Assembly (NCBI GenBank): GCA_965230425.1
Contig: CBDDKW010000015.1
Location: 1-64,000 of the forward strand
Source: CBDDKW01 sp965230425
GTDB taxonomy: Bacteria > Pseudomonadota > Gammaproteobacteria > UBA1113
Direction of reading: 5' to 3'
DNA: 64,000 nt
The number at the start of each line of letters is the position of its first letter. The first letter of the stretch is position 1. Under the pieces are notes generated by a model. It was not told the DNA's origin and searched no databases. It saw nothing but the letters and a program-made list of their open reading frames with translations. This document shows positions 45,930 through 55,234 of this stretch, one piece after another. The translations under genes were made by a program, and so were the position numbers.

Positions 45930-46135
45930 CGTATTTCTTGTTTCGCAAGGAAGTGAAAGGAGTCATTAATACTCATGCTACCTGTGGTTAACTAAATACA
46001 GTTATTCACAGGTAGCATGAGTATGATGGGACAAGGATGTTCTAGCGTGACCTCCGAAATGATTGGGATACGGCCAAGTGGTATTTGGCATCAGTGTCAT
46101 AAAGGCCTAGTGGTACTTGGCCGTATCCCTCTTCA
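45930..46135 (+). ncRNA. Candidate second CsrA-binding small RNA or paired hairpin region
   Basis: Downstream of the box lie several GGA motifs: CAAGGAAGTGAAAGGAG near 45948-45965 and GGAC-AAGGAT-GTTC near 46029-46042, whose loop equals one in the 19-kb RNA. Two large inverted repeats are also present: 18-bp arms at 45969-45986/46007-46024 and 15-bp arms at 46065-46079/46115-46129, the latter followed by a pyrimidine-rich stretch. This supports an RsmY/Z-like RNA, but the long palindromes may instead be mobile repeats. The rest of the gap to 46330 holds nothing I can name. Confidence 0.45.
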
Positions 46136-46330
46136 TTCCTTCAAAGCGTCGTCTTTTCACCTACCGCTTCGTTATTTCCCTTGCTGCGCTGCTCATTTAC
46201 ACTTTGAAGTAAACTCCGCTCACAGCAATCGCGGTAATATAATTTTTGTTGAATCAACAGCAGAAAATGAAGAAAATGTAAGCTGCCAGACTGGGTGCAG
46301 AATATTTAATATTAAATAAGGGGCATAACA

Positions 46331-46738
46331 ATGTTAAGAGTTCTTTCTGGTACAGGCAGTATAAACGATACTAAATCAGGTAATAAGGCTACGCCTTTCT
46401 GGGATGGAAATCAACATATGCGTGTTGAAAAGACATATACAGAAGTACCTGCTTCTGACGAGCGTATTACAGAGCTACGTAACTTTCCAGACAGTATTTT
46501 TGCACTTAAGCTTGCCAAGGATACAGAGTTACTAAAATTGGCAATCAATGATAAAAGTTTATCTTCACGATTTAATTTAACAGTAATGTTGATAATTACA
46601 AACAAAAATCCAGTAGCCGGACAGATTCTAATAGACTCAAATTTAACCAGCTTGAAAGATCCTGATACGAAAAATCAGCTTCAGATTTGTCTCAATTATA
46701 ATAACCGACCGACACCGTTCGCTCAAACTAATCCTTAG
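46331..46738 (+). CDS. Hypothetical protein
   Basis: A 135-residue protein without signal peptide, membrane helix or known motif. A ribosome site (AAGGGG) stands before the ATG. The middle (about 50-75) could form two helices and the rest is polar. Isolated between the 46-kb repeats and katA. Function unknown; a small effector is possible. Confidence 0.5.
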   Translation: MLRVLSGTGSINDTKSGNKATPFWDGNQHMRVEKTYTEVPASDERITELRNFPDSIFALKLAKDTELLKLAINDKSLSSRFNLTVMLIITNKNPVAGQILIDSNLTSLKDPDTKNQLQICLNYNNRPTPFAQTNP

Positions 46739-46919
46739 TAGAAACAAACCTATATTTTTTGTTTAACGGTGCAGTATATCTAATTCAGACTATATAGTTG
46801 CTTAGCTGATCCAGGGAAAGAAGTTTTAGTGCCTGCGACAGAAAATGCCTCGCTGTAAGCAAAAATACTCGTTATACTATGTCTAATCTAACTCTCATAT
46901 TAAATCAAGGATGACTGTC

Positions 46920-48368
46920 ATGAGTAAAAAAAGTACTGTACTAACCACTAGCGCCGGCAATCCCATCGGTGACAATCAAAACTCACTGACCGCAGGTCCC
47001 AGAGGACCTGTTTTATTACAAGATGTTCATCTGATAGAAAAATTAGCTCATCAAAACCGTGAACGTATTCCTGAACGTGTGGTGCATGCAAAAGGGTGGG
47101 GAGCATACGGTACTTTCACAGTGACCCATGATGTCAGCCGTTATACAAAGGCAAAAGTATTGCAGCCAGGTGCACGTTGCGAAGTGATTACGCGTTTTTC
47201 TACTGTTGCAGGTGAATTAGGTGCAGCAGATGCAGAAAGAGATGTGCGAGGTTTTGCGGTTAAGTTTTATACCGAAGAGGGGAATTGGGATCTGGTAGGT
47301 AATAATACCCCCGTCTTTTTTGTGCGTGATCCGCTAAAATTCCCCGATTTTATTCACACACAAAAACGTCATCCAAAAACAAATTTACGTAGTCCCACTG
47401 CTATGTGGGATTTTTGGTCTTTAAGTCCAGAAAGCTTACACCAAATTACAATTTTAATGAGTGACCGCGGGATCCCGCAAACACCCATGCATATGAATGG
47501 TTATGGTTCACATACCTTCAGTTTAATTAATGCTGATAATGAACGAGTATGGGTGAAGTTTCATTTTAAAACGCAACAAGGTCATAAGTTTTATACCAAT
47601 GCAGAAAGTCAGCAAGTCATAGGCCAAAGTCGTGAAAGTTATCAAGAAGCTTTATTCGGTGCTATTGAGCAAGGTCAATATCCTAAGTGGGATGTAAAAA
47701 TTCAAGTGATGACAGAGAAGCAGGCTGATGAATTTCAATATAACCCCTTTGATCTTACGAAAGTATGGCCTCATGCAGAGTATCCATTAATCGATGTTGG
47801 GGTAATGGAACTTAATCGTAATCCAGATAATTATTTTTCAGAAATTGAAAACTTAGCACTATCGCCTTCGAATATTGTTCCAGGCATAGGCTTCTCACCA
47901 GACAAAATGCTACAAGCACGTATTTTCTCATATGCGGATGCACATCGTTACCGACTAGGTACACACTACGAGTCACTTCCGGTCAATAAACCTAAATGTC
48001 CTATGCATCATTATCATAAAGATGGGCAAATGCGCGCATTTCAGAATGATACAGGTAATCCTGATGTATATTACGAACCGAATAGTTTCAATGGACCAGC
48101 GGAAGATCCTGCTCAAAAAGAACCAGCGCTAAAAGTAGGTGATTACGCTGATCGTTATGATCATCGCGATGGTAATGATGATTACACACAAGCGGGTAAT
48201 TTATTTCGGTTATTTGATGCAGAACAAAAACAACGACTCTTTAATAATATTGCTGAAGCTATGCAAGGTGTACCAAAGGATATTATTGAAAGACAGTTAG
48301 CACACTTCCAAAAAGCAGATCCCAGCTATGCTGAAGGTATTCAAGAAGCTTTGAATAAGCTATTGTAA
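46920..48368 (+). CDS. katA: Monofunctional haem catalase
   Basis: KatA dismutates hydrogen peroxide. The 482 residues, from the ATG at 46920 with AAGG nine bases upstream, carry the active-site His in RVVHAKGWGAYGTF. The distal Asn is in GNNTPVFFVRD and the haem-ligand Tyr in RIFSYADAHRYRLG. Length matches small-subunit clade 3 catalases. Fragments of a second catalase copy lie at 50779-50815 and about 52315-52348. A UUCG-loop terminator follows. Confidence 0.95.
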   Translation: MSKKSTVLTTSAGNPIGDNQNSLTAGPRGPVLLQDVHLIEKLAHQNRERIPERVVHAKGWGAYGTFTVTHDVSRYTKAKVLQPGARCEVITRFSTVAGELGAADAERDVRGFAVKFYTEEGNWDLVGNNTPVFFVRDPLKFPDFIHTQKRHPKTNLRSPTAMWDFWSLSPESLHQITILMSDRGIPQTPMHMNGYGSHTFSLINADNERVWVKFHFKTQQGHKFYTNAESQQVIGQSRESYQEALFGAIEQGQYPKWDVKIQVMTEKQADEFQYNPFDLTKVWPHAEYPLIDVGVMELNRNPDNYFSEIENLALSPSNIVPGIGFSPDKMLQARIFSYADAHRYRLGTHYESLPVNKPKCPMHHYHKDGQMRAFQNDTGNPDVYYEPNSFNGPAEDPAQKEPALKVGDYADRYDHRDGNDDYTQAGNLFRLFDAEQKQRLFNNIAEAMQGVPKDIIERQLAHFQKADPSYAEGIQEALNKLL

Positions 48369-48404
48369 CTTGTCTTATGGGAATTGTTCAAATAAAGTAT
48401 ATTT

Positions 48405-48422
48405 GAAAGCTTCGGCTTTTTC
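48405..48422 (+). terminator. katA terminator with UUCG tetraloop
   Basis: AAAGC-TTCG-GCTTT followed by TTCT, 37 bp past the katA stop. It is short but typical of a Rho-independent terminator. The rest of the gap to 48730 is AT-rich with no gene seen. Confidence 0.7.
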
Positions 48423-48730
48423 TACTTTCAGAAGAAAGGGTACTGAACGCACCAAGGGCATAATTACTATTACTAGCAGTACAAGCAATAAGAATTTTTT
48501 TCTGCTCTGATTTGTTTAACATACAAGTGTTGGGGAAGCTAATTTTACTCTCTTACTTTTCTGTTAACAGGATGCGCCACTGCTTAAATGATAAAAAACA
48601 GGGTTTCCAATCATTTAGGTATAATATTTTTATTTATATAAAGGGCTGCATTTTAGTACTAAATTTGATCTAACGATAGTGAGCTGCTAAGATTTTTTTG
48701 CTGTTGGCAATTGTACGTACTATAAGGATA

Positions 48731-49597
48731 ATGCCGACTGCAAATTCAAATCATACAATAACAGAAAGAAAAACAAAAAGGTATAATATAAAAAATATGC
48801 GCAAGTATAGAGCCACATACACTATTTCCCCTGAAAAGCGATTAGAAGACATCCCGCACAAGACTGTCTATTGTGGTACGAGCCTTGTAAATTCAGGATA
48901 TTACGGTATGCGCTTGAAAACATTAACTGATTTCCTAGCAATACATTTTGAAAACATTATCCTGTTTACACCTGGATATCTGTATCGTCACTATTATGAA
49001 ACATTTGTCGATAAACAACAGCATTGTATTGAGCCATTAGAAATAGCCAAGCATTGTGAAGAGCTATACATCAATCAAGAGATTATTCCCTTACTCGAAC
49101 ATGCAGACTATGACATAACCTATAAAAAATGGGGAGATTTTGTTCATACAGATGACTACCTACGAGCTAAGAGCAGGGTAGATAATTATATGCAGAGCGA
49201 TAGTGAATTTGCTCAGGATATCAAAAACTATGCACTCAATTTTGTAAATAAACAGCGAGAATTTTCAGCGTCCCTTACCAAAGAGGAAGCAAAATCTGTT
49301 CAATCATGCATTGATTTTCAACTGGAAGAAATTACATTTTTCAATATGTTAGCTTACCAAGGCTTATTGGTTCAAGCATACCCTGGTACTACACTGCGAG
49401 CGATGAAGAATATTAGTACACAGTCATATGCACGTACATTATCGTATTCTAAAGATATTACGTTTATCGATATAGCTTTGAAGAGGGTGGGTTCACGAAG
49501 TAGAATCAAAAGTGCAGGCGATAATTTATTAGAACACATAAAAAAAGCCACATTCTTATATGCCCAAAGCAGCCACCTTGACAGCTTAATACCCTAA
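48731..49597 (+). CDS. tRNA-dependent cyclodipeptide synthase (XYP-like)
   Basis: CDPSs use two aminoacyl-tRNAs to make a cyclic dipeptide (diketopiperazine). The 288 residues align along the AlbC fold. VYCGTSLVNSGYY (catalytic Ser 51) is followed by FENIILFTPGYL, then WGDFVHTDDYLRAKSRVDNYM. CIDFQLEEITFF holds the catalytic Glu 200, with Phe 196 where AlbC has Tyr 178. LLVQAYPG places Tyr 217-Pro 218 at the YP position of the XYP subfamily, while the residue three after the Ser is Asn as in the NYH group. Rickettsiella grylli has a characterised XYP CDPS. The start could be 48797 (266 aa). The product amino acids cannot be read from the sequence. Confidence 0.82.
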   Translation: MPTANSNHTITERKTKRYNIKNMRKYRATYTISPEKRLEDIPHKTVYCGTSLVNSGYYGMRLKTLTDFLAIHFENIILFTPGYLYRHYYETFVDKQQHCIEPLEIAKHCEELYINQEIIPLLEHADYDITYKKWGDFVHTDDYLRAKSRVDNYMQSDSEFAQDIKNYALNFVNKQREFSASLTKEEAKSVQSCIDFQLEEITFFNMLAYQGLLVQAYPGTTLRAMKNISTQSYARTLSYSKDITFIDIALKRVGSRSRIKSAGDNLLEHIKKATFLYAQSSHLDSLIP

Positions 49598-49651
49598 ACT
49601 ATAATATTTTATCAGTGTTTTTGTATATTTTTGAAATAAGGGAGTAATAAG

Positions 49652-50776
49652 ATGCCTGAAAAATCAGCCAATACTATCTTTTCGTTGCAACCTATTATAG
49701 ATGAATGTGCCACAATAATATACTGGAAAGATAGTAACGGCATGATACTTGGTTGTAATAAAGCCCATGCGGAATTTTTTGGGTACAAAACTCCTGAAGA
49801 AGTTATAGGTAAAAAATCAATTGATTTTGTTTCAGAAGAGGAAGCTAAAAACGTAGATAGAATTGATCAAGAAATTATTGCTGGGAAGGAAACGGTCACT
49901 ACAGAAGAAATAATCACAACACCCGACGGAATTACTAAAGTTGTATCTAATAGAAAATCCCCAGTTTTTGATAGTGAAGGCAAGCCAGCCGGTATAATCG
50001 GAACGGTGACCGATATCACCGCACAAAAAGAAGCTGATACGATCAGGGATAATTTTATTAGTAATATTGAACATGATATACGTACGCCTTTCAGTGGACT
50101 TTATGGCATGTCTAGAATATTAGTCGATATGGAGCAAGATGCCGAAAAGAAAGAACTGCTTGGAATGATTTGTGAGTCTGCAAAAACATTACTTGACTAC
50201 TGTAACAACATCATTGAGTTTTCTATTCAAAATGATGAAGAGTTACCAATTATTGAGAAGGTAATCGATTTACGCAGTATATCAGATGAGATTATTAGAA
50301 TGCACGCGGTTGCAGCAAAACATGAGCAGTTAGAACTCACCACTCAATACAGTGATAATATTCCTAATATGCTTATGGGTGACCCACACCGCATCAAGTC
50401 TATCCTGATTAATTTACTTAGCAATGCCTTGAAGTTTACTGAAAAGGGCGGCAGTATTTGTCTTAGTATTTCGGTACAAACACTTCATATAGAAAAAAGA
50501 TACTGCGCGGTGCGACTGTCTGTTAAAGATACGGGCGTTGGGATATCAGAAGACAAATTTGATTTCATATTTCAAAAGTTTGCACGAGGCACTCTCAGCA
50601 ATAAAGGCAGATATCCAGGCTTAGGATTGGGATTAACGAATGTGAAAAAGTTTGTTGAAGATTTAGACGGTGAAATTCAGCTAACAAGCACCATGGGCAA
50701 AGGCAGTGAATTTTCAATTATCATACCTATGAAGATTTCATTTTCAGATAACATCTTGGCTAATGATAATAACTAA
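49652..50776 (+). CDS. PAS-domain sensor histidine kinase
   Basis: A cytoplasmic-looking 374-residue kinase. A PAS domain (about 10-128, IIYWKDSNGMILGCNKAHAEFFGY) is followed by HisKA with the phosphorylated His in NIEHDIRTPFSG (about 147) and HATPase_c with N-box NLLSNALKFTEKGG, G1 DTGVGIS and G2 GLGLGLTNVKK. No membrane helix is present and no response regulator is adjacent, so it is an orphan kinase. It follows the cyclodipeptide synthase by 54 bp and may be co-transcribed. Confidence 0.88.
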   Translation: MPEKSANTIFSLQPIIDECATIIYWKDSNGMILGCNKAHAEFFGYKTPEEVIGKKSIDFVSEEEAKNVDRIDQEIIAGKETVTTEEIITTPDGITKVVSNRKSPVFDSEGKPAGIIGTVTDITAQKEADTIRDNFISNIEHDIRTPFSGLYGMSRILVDMEQDAEKKELLGMICESAKTLLDYCNNIIEFSIQNDEELPIIEKVIDLRSISDEIIRMHAVAAKHEQLELTTQYSDNIPNMLMGDPHRIKSILINLLSNALKFTEKGGSICLSISVQTLHIEKRYCAVRLSVKDTGVGISEDKFDFIFQKFARGTLSNKGRYPGLGLGLTNVKKFVEDLDGEIQLTSTMGKGSEFSIIIPMKISFSDNILANDNN

Positions 50777-50778
50777 CA

Positions 50779-50815
50779 AATCCCAGCTATGCTGAAGGTG
50801 TTCGAGAGGCTTTGC
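50779..50815 (+). pseudogene. Catalase 3'-end fragment
   Basis: Codons for NPSYAEGVREALQ, directly after the kinase stop, match the katA C-terminus PSYAEGIQEALN with several synonymous changes. It is a relic of a diverged second catalase gene. Confidence 0.7.
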
Positions 50816-50829
50816 AGCATCAGTATCCC

Positions 50830-51024
50830 GCTAATTTTTTTATCATATACATCGGTATTATGATCGTACAGAATCAGATTTTAGTTAGACCAGTGAGGAA
50901 AGATTATGAAGTTTCACTTTCATATTGACCGAGAGGCTACTTACTCGATAATGATATGTATTCTGAATACAATGAAAACTTCTAATGACAATGATTAGTG
51001 TGATAATTGTAAGCAGATTGCTGT
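50830..51024 (+). repeat. Direct repeat A (195 bp), partner of 53836-54031
   Basis: It copies the last 60 bp of the MATE-like gene plus the following 136 bp, including a 30-codon ORF. About five differences are seen, one of them a one-base shortening of a T run. Marks a past duplication or recombination in the cluster. Confidence 0.88.
50906..50998 (+). CDS. Small ORF in repeat A (30 aa)
   Basis: MKFHFHIDREATYSIMICIL plus ten residues, with a strong ribosome site (GAGGAAAG, six bases before ATG). The same ORF occurs at 53913-54005 with two amino-acid changes. Either a real micropeptide or the start of a lost gene. The gap 51025-51274 after it shows nothing else. Confidence 0.35.
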   Translation: MKFHFHIDREATYSIMICILNTMKTSNDND

Positions 51025-51274
51025 ATGATAGCAGCGCCTGTGTTAAATAACATAATTAGCGATATGTTGAAAATGAATGTTAGCTAAAAATTCAAATATC
51101 CCATTAGTTAGGATTATATTGTAGACCAATTTGTATACGATCGCGTGTTGTATATCATCATAATGTAAATATGGATGAAGAAATGGTCCAATTCCCGTAG
51201 TGTTAAATAGTGGTGTGTTACAATTAATTTATTGTTATTAATACAATTTGGATGATATATAAGAGGTAGAGTAT

Positions 51275-51988
51275 ATGAAGTACATAGGTATTGTTTACAC
51301 TATCAGCCGTGCTGCTGGTAAATATCTAAAAAATCAGATTAGCAAAACATTGCATGAAAATAATATAGAGTTTTCTATGATTACTGATGAGCAACCGGCT
51401 GCTGATTATAACGAAGCAAGGACTCTCTATGAAATTGCAAGTATTCTTTTCAAATCGATTGAAGCTATGTTAAATAAGATCCCACATGGAACTAACTTAA
51501 CAATCATTATCGCTGCCAATAGCGTACATTTAGCAGTGCCTGAGTTGAGAAATATAATTAAAGCCGCTGATTTGAATAAGCGTTTGCAGCTAATCAGCAT
51601 GATAGATGCAACAGTTGAAGAAGCAAACTCAAGAAATTTCCAGAAGATTACAATTTTGGGGTCAACTAAAACAATTAGTAGTCAGTTATATAATAAGCCA
51701 CTACATGATTTTGGTCTAAAAGTAATTAATGTTGATTCTAAGAGTCAAAAAATAATTGATGCTTTTATTCAAAAAGGGATAGTGAATCTTTCAGAAAGAG
51801 AAGAAAACGACTTTATCGGTCTGGTAATTGAACATATACAAATTCATGATATTGATGCAGTTATCTTTGGATGTGCTGAATTAGGCGAAAGATTCAATGA
51901 AGAAAAACTAAATTGTAATGTGATTAATAGTACTGATGCTTTAATATTATCCACGGTTAGGCATTTAAAAGATATTGGTACTAAATGA
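51275..51988 (+). CDS. Asp/Glu/hydantoin racemase-superfamily enzyme with a single catalytic Cys
   Basis: A 237-residue protein with the two-domain fold of cofactor-independent racemases. The C-terminal Cys motif is intact (VIFGCAELGERF, Cys 200). The N-terminal motif reads IIAANSVHLA, with Ala 81 where racemases have Cys. Two-base racemisation needs both. One-Cys members such as arylmalonate decarboxylase do other proton chemistry. It lies in the same-strand cyclodipeptide synthase island, so it may modify a precursor amino acid or product, which is inference. Confidence 0.7.
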   Translation: MKYIGIVYTISRAAGKYLKNQISKTLHENNIEFSMITDEQPAADYNEARTLYEIASILFKSIEAMLNKIPHGTNLTIIIAANSVHLAVPELRNIIKAADLNKRLQLISMIDATVEEANSRNFQKITILGSTKTISSQLYNKPLHDFGLKVINVDSKSQKIIDAFIQKGIVNLSEREENDFIGLVIEHIQIHDIDAVIFGCAELGERFNEEKLNCNVINSTDALILSTVRHLKDIGTK

Positions 51989-52264
51989 TAATGCTTTTAT
52001 CATCTAAGTTAAAGTTATTATTATTGGAAAGATAACGTCATAAATAAATTTATCAGTTTTATAATAAAGTATAAATTTTAACTAGAATATAATTTGGTTT
52101 ACAGTTTTTTTAATTAAAAATAAAATTGATTATCATATATTGTCAAAAACAAGTTTATTACTTTGGTATATGTGAATATGAAAGTATCATACTCGTAATC
52201 ATTATATGCCCTGATCCTATATAGTGTTTAAGCTGCCTTTTGTTCGAAGCTTGAGTAGGAGACA

Positions 52265-52435
52265 ATGTCTCAGGTGATGACTGCTGCTGGGGTTGACGCT
52301 CTGATTTTTTACCTGCACGCATTTCAGAATGATACAGGTAATCCTGATTTAAATCTGGCCGTACAACATTGCCATAACTATATGATTTTAATGGAAATAG
52401 CTACTCTGCTGTCCATATTATCATTACCATATTGA
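52265..52435 (+). CDS. Chimeric small ORF containing a catalase fragment (56 aa)
   Basis: A strong ribosome site (TAGGAGA) precedes MSQVMTAAGVDALIFYL. Residues 19-28 (AFQNDTGNPD) are identical to katA and read in the katA frame, and the tail is hydrophobic and unrelated. It probably arose by recombination with the catalase relic. Expression unknown. The remainder of 51989-52749 is AT-rich with no further gene, apart from a 12-codon start-like ORF at 52664. Confidence 0.3.
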   Translation: MSQVMTAAGVDALIFYLHAFQNDTGNPDLNLAVQHCHNYMILMEIATLLSILSLPY

Positions 52436-52749
52436 TAGGTTCTATAAAGCTTAGGGATCAAGCACCCATATTCCTCCAAATACATTAGAAGAACGGCATA
52501 GCTAATCGTCTTGCTATTGTTCCAGCCAAAAGATCAACTTAATATTTAAATTATTTCACTTTTCTGTTGATATTGTGGGGTGGCCTGCTAGTATTTAATT
52601 TGGATTCACTTTATGTAATCTAAATGTTGTAAATTTTGAACAGTTAAAAAGGAGATTTAGCAATGATGGCAATGATCAATACGCACGAATATCGTTAATC
52701 GATAGAATCACTCATGTATCCCGATAGTAACTAAAAGAAGTGGCAGCGT

Positions 52750-53895
52750 ATGATAAAGTATATCTTTCCTATATGGCTAGCTATGACTTTGAATACCTTA
52801 TTAGGAATTACTGATTTCTATTTTCTAAAGCCATTTGGTGATGGTGCCTATTATATTGTCGGTGCGTCCACACTGCCATTTATAGTTGTGACACAATTAC
52901 TTGCAGGACTAGGTATAGAAACAAATCGATGGATGAGCGAGCATCAGGCAATTGATTTTGTAAAAGTAGCAAGTGTAGGTATATTGACTGCATTGTTAAT
53001 TATATTTGTTTTCCATATGAGTGGAGAATATAGTCTATTTTTTATTAAAAAAATAGACTATATCAAAGAGTGTACTATTTATTTTCATATACTTTTATTT
53101 TCGATTTTACCATTAGTATTATTATTTGTTTTAACCGGTATGGCACGAGGCATCGGGAAACCTAAGGTAAGTTTATTTTTCACGGCTCTAATTGTTATTT
53201 TGAATGTAGTGTTAGATTATTATTTAGTTTCTAATATGAGTAGTCCTACTAGTGCTGTAGCCTGGGCGACTGTTATTGCTGATTCGCTTGGGGCAATTAC
53301 TTATATTATATGGGGAGTGCTTCATACCGATCGTATGCATTTCACTACTAAGCAGACCTATCAATTTATAGTAAGGGCTCTTAGGCAAGGTACTGAAAAA
53401 ATTATCTCAGGTGGTTTTTTTGCTGTGTCACTTTCTGCATTGGTAGCAGGACTATCCTTAGAATTCTCCGGTTTATATTTTGCTCTAGAGCGATATATGA
53501 TGCCATTAACATTGATAGGATATGCTATTTTTGAGTGGCGTATCCATCAATTGTCAGCGAAAAAGCCATGTGAGGATAAACGCGTATATATAGGCTTAAT
53601 TTCTATTCTATTAATCTACACAATTTTCCTGATATCTTTGCTTGCAACAAAAGAAACGTGGATTTACATTTTTGCATACAGTATTATAACTGTGTTATTT
53701 TGGCGAGAAAGGCATATCATTGCTGTATTTTTTTATGCGAAAAAAGAAAATACATTATTAAAACTGATTACAGTTTTTAAAGTCCTTGTCGTTGGTATTC
53801 TTTTACTATTGTATACTTTACACTGGCTGGTTCCTGCTAATTTTTTTTATCATATACATCGGTATTATGATCGTACAGAATCAGATTTTAGTTAG
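52750..53895 (+). CDS. MATE-like multidrug/metabolite exporter
   Basis: A 381-residue membrane protein with about eleven to twelve helices. It has a MATE-like opening (FPIWLAMTLNTLLGITDFYFL), and the mid-protein motif LTGMARGIGKPKVSLFFTALIVILNVVLDYYLV closely follows MATE consensus. It is shorter than typical MATE proteins (about 450), with a trimmed second half. Likely substrate-proton or sodium antiporter. In the cyclodipeptide synthase island it is a candidate product exporter. Confidence 0.72.
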   Translation: MIKYIFPIWLAMTLNTLLGITDFYFLKPFGDGAYYIVGASTLPFIVVTQLLAGLGIETNRWMSEHQAIDFVKVASVGILTALLIIFVFHMSGEYSLFFIKKIDYIKECTIYFHILLFSILPLVLLFVLTGMARGIGKPKVSLFFTALIVILNVVLDYYLVSNMSSPTSAVAWATVIADSLGAITYIIWGVLHTDRMHFTTKQTYQFIVRALRQGTEKIISGGFFAVSLSALVAGLSLEFSGLYFALERYMMPLTLIGYAIFEWRIHQLSAKKPCEDKRVYIGLISILLIYTIFLISLLATKETWIYIFAYSIITVLFWRERHIIAVFFYAKKENTLLKLITVFKVLVVGILLLLYTLHWLVPANFFYHIHRYYDRTESDFS

Positions 53896-54031
53896 ACCAG
53901 TGAGGAAAGATTATGAAGTTTTACTTTCATATTGACCGAGAGGCTACTTACGCGATAATGATATGTATTTTGAATACAATGAAAACTTCTAATGACAATG
54001 ATTAGTGTGATAATTGTAAGCAGATTGCTGT
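53836..54031 (+). repeat. Direct repeat B (196 bp), source copy
   Basis: Contains the intact 3' end of the MATE-like gene and the downstream small ORF. The copy at 50830-51024 begins within the gene, so this is the original location. Confidence 0.88.
53913..54005 (+). CDS. Small ORF in repeat B (30 aa)
   Basis: MKFYFHIDREATYAIMICIL plus ten residues, starting 18 bp after the MATE-like stop with ribosome site GAGGAAAG. Conserved with the copy at 50906 except Tyr/His and Ala/Ser. May be a co-transcribed micropeptide. Confidence 0.4.
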   Translation: MKFYFHIDREATYAIMICILNTMKTSNDND

Positions 54032-54140
54032 TTTATATTAAATATTTGCCATGATGGTAACATTTTTCCAATCAAGTTGGTGGATATGATCGTGAGATAA
54101 TTTTATTTCAAACACAGATGAAAAATAGAATGTTCGAACT

Positions 54141-55007
54141 ATGTTATTAACTTACAGAAGAGAGCTACTCGCTTATTCATCATTAATCATTGCAATTAGT
54201 ATATGGGGCGGGCTGCCAACTATAACTAAATTAGCATTGAGTAATATCGATATACATGGCTTCATTCTCATAAGATTTTTAGTTTCTAGTATTTTACTAA
54301 GTCCATATTTAAAAAATATTCTTAAGCAATGCAGGTTGATTTCTTTAAAACATTGGGTTTTCTTTACTATAACAGTTTCGATGATGTTTTATTCTCAGAC
54401 TTGGGCTATTGAGCAAATAGATGTAAGTTTCTATATAATTATTTTTTCAATCACCCCTGTAATCATGGCACTTTGTTTACAGTACAAAATTTATTGGCAA
54501 GCAATGCTAGGAATAATTATTGTCAGTGTCACTTTAATTGTGGTTTTTTCACAAAATAGTAGTACGCGTGTACTTAATATCTCTGGTGTGATTGCGACTT
54601 TCATTGGCATATTTTGTTGGGTTATCTATAGTATCTTTGTTACTAAATTTCATCATATATATAATGATATACAAATCACAGCTTTAACTTCATATATTGC
54701 ATTTCTAATTAGCTGTATATTGTGGTTTTCACATATTAATCACTTTTTTCCACATATAGATAAGATTGCAGGTATGATGTCGGCGTGCACGGGCATTATT
54801 TTGCTAGTTGCTTTTTTCTGTTATTCATATGCGCTTCGCTACCGTCCAAAATTTGCTATATTTGGACAATATCTTGAACCAATTGTAGGTTTAATAATAT
54901 CAGCATTCGTACTAGGCAATATACTAACAATGGAACAATATGTATATTTTTTCTTTATTTTAGCGGGAGTAGTTATGGTGACACGATATACACATGCTCA
55001 ACAGTAA
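54141..55007 (+). CDS. EamA/DMT-superfamily transporter
   Basis: A 288-residue protein with ten predicted helices in two EamA repeats. The first begins SSLIIAISIWGGLPTITKLAL and the second ISGVIATFIGIFCWVIYSIF, ending with YLEPIVGLIISAFVLGN, a typical EamA loop. Family members export amino acids or metabolites. Last plus-strand gene of the 48-55 kb island. Confidence 0.85.
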   Translation: MLLTYRRELLAYSSLIIAISIWGGLPTITKLALSNIDIHGFILIRFLVSSILLSPYLKNILKQCRLISLKHWVFFTITVSMMFYSQTWAIEQIDVSFYIIIFSITPVIMALCLQYKIYWQAMLGIIIVSVTLIVVFSQNSSTRVLNISGVIATFIGIFCWVIYSIFVTKFHHIYNDIQITALTSYIAFLISCILWFSHINHFFPHIDKIAGMMSACTGIILLVAFFCYSYALRYRPKFAIFGQYLEPIVGLIISAFVLGNILTMEQYVYFFFILAGVVMVTRYTHAQQ

Positions 55008-55234
55008 TATAGATAGAGTTTATGTCTGGTAATTACTATTAAGCAGCAAGATCTCTGTATGCTAATACAATAGGTAGCGTCATATAGTGAGCAATTACCC
55101 TTCCATTAGCCATTACTTGATACCAAACTTAGTTATATCCTAGGTAATCAGCCAAAAAATATCTCAGATACTTCGTTTAATACTGCAACCGTCCAATTAA
55201 AATTCTTATTAAAAACATAAGCAATCCCCATACC

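Noticed and set aside
46017..46319. 100-codon ORF on the plus strand
   Set aside because: It runs through two large inverted repeats and has no ribosome site or protein-like composition.
51275..51988. Straightforward aspartate racemase
   Set aside because: The first catalytic Cys is Ala, so two-base racemisation is not supported.
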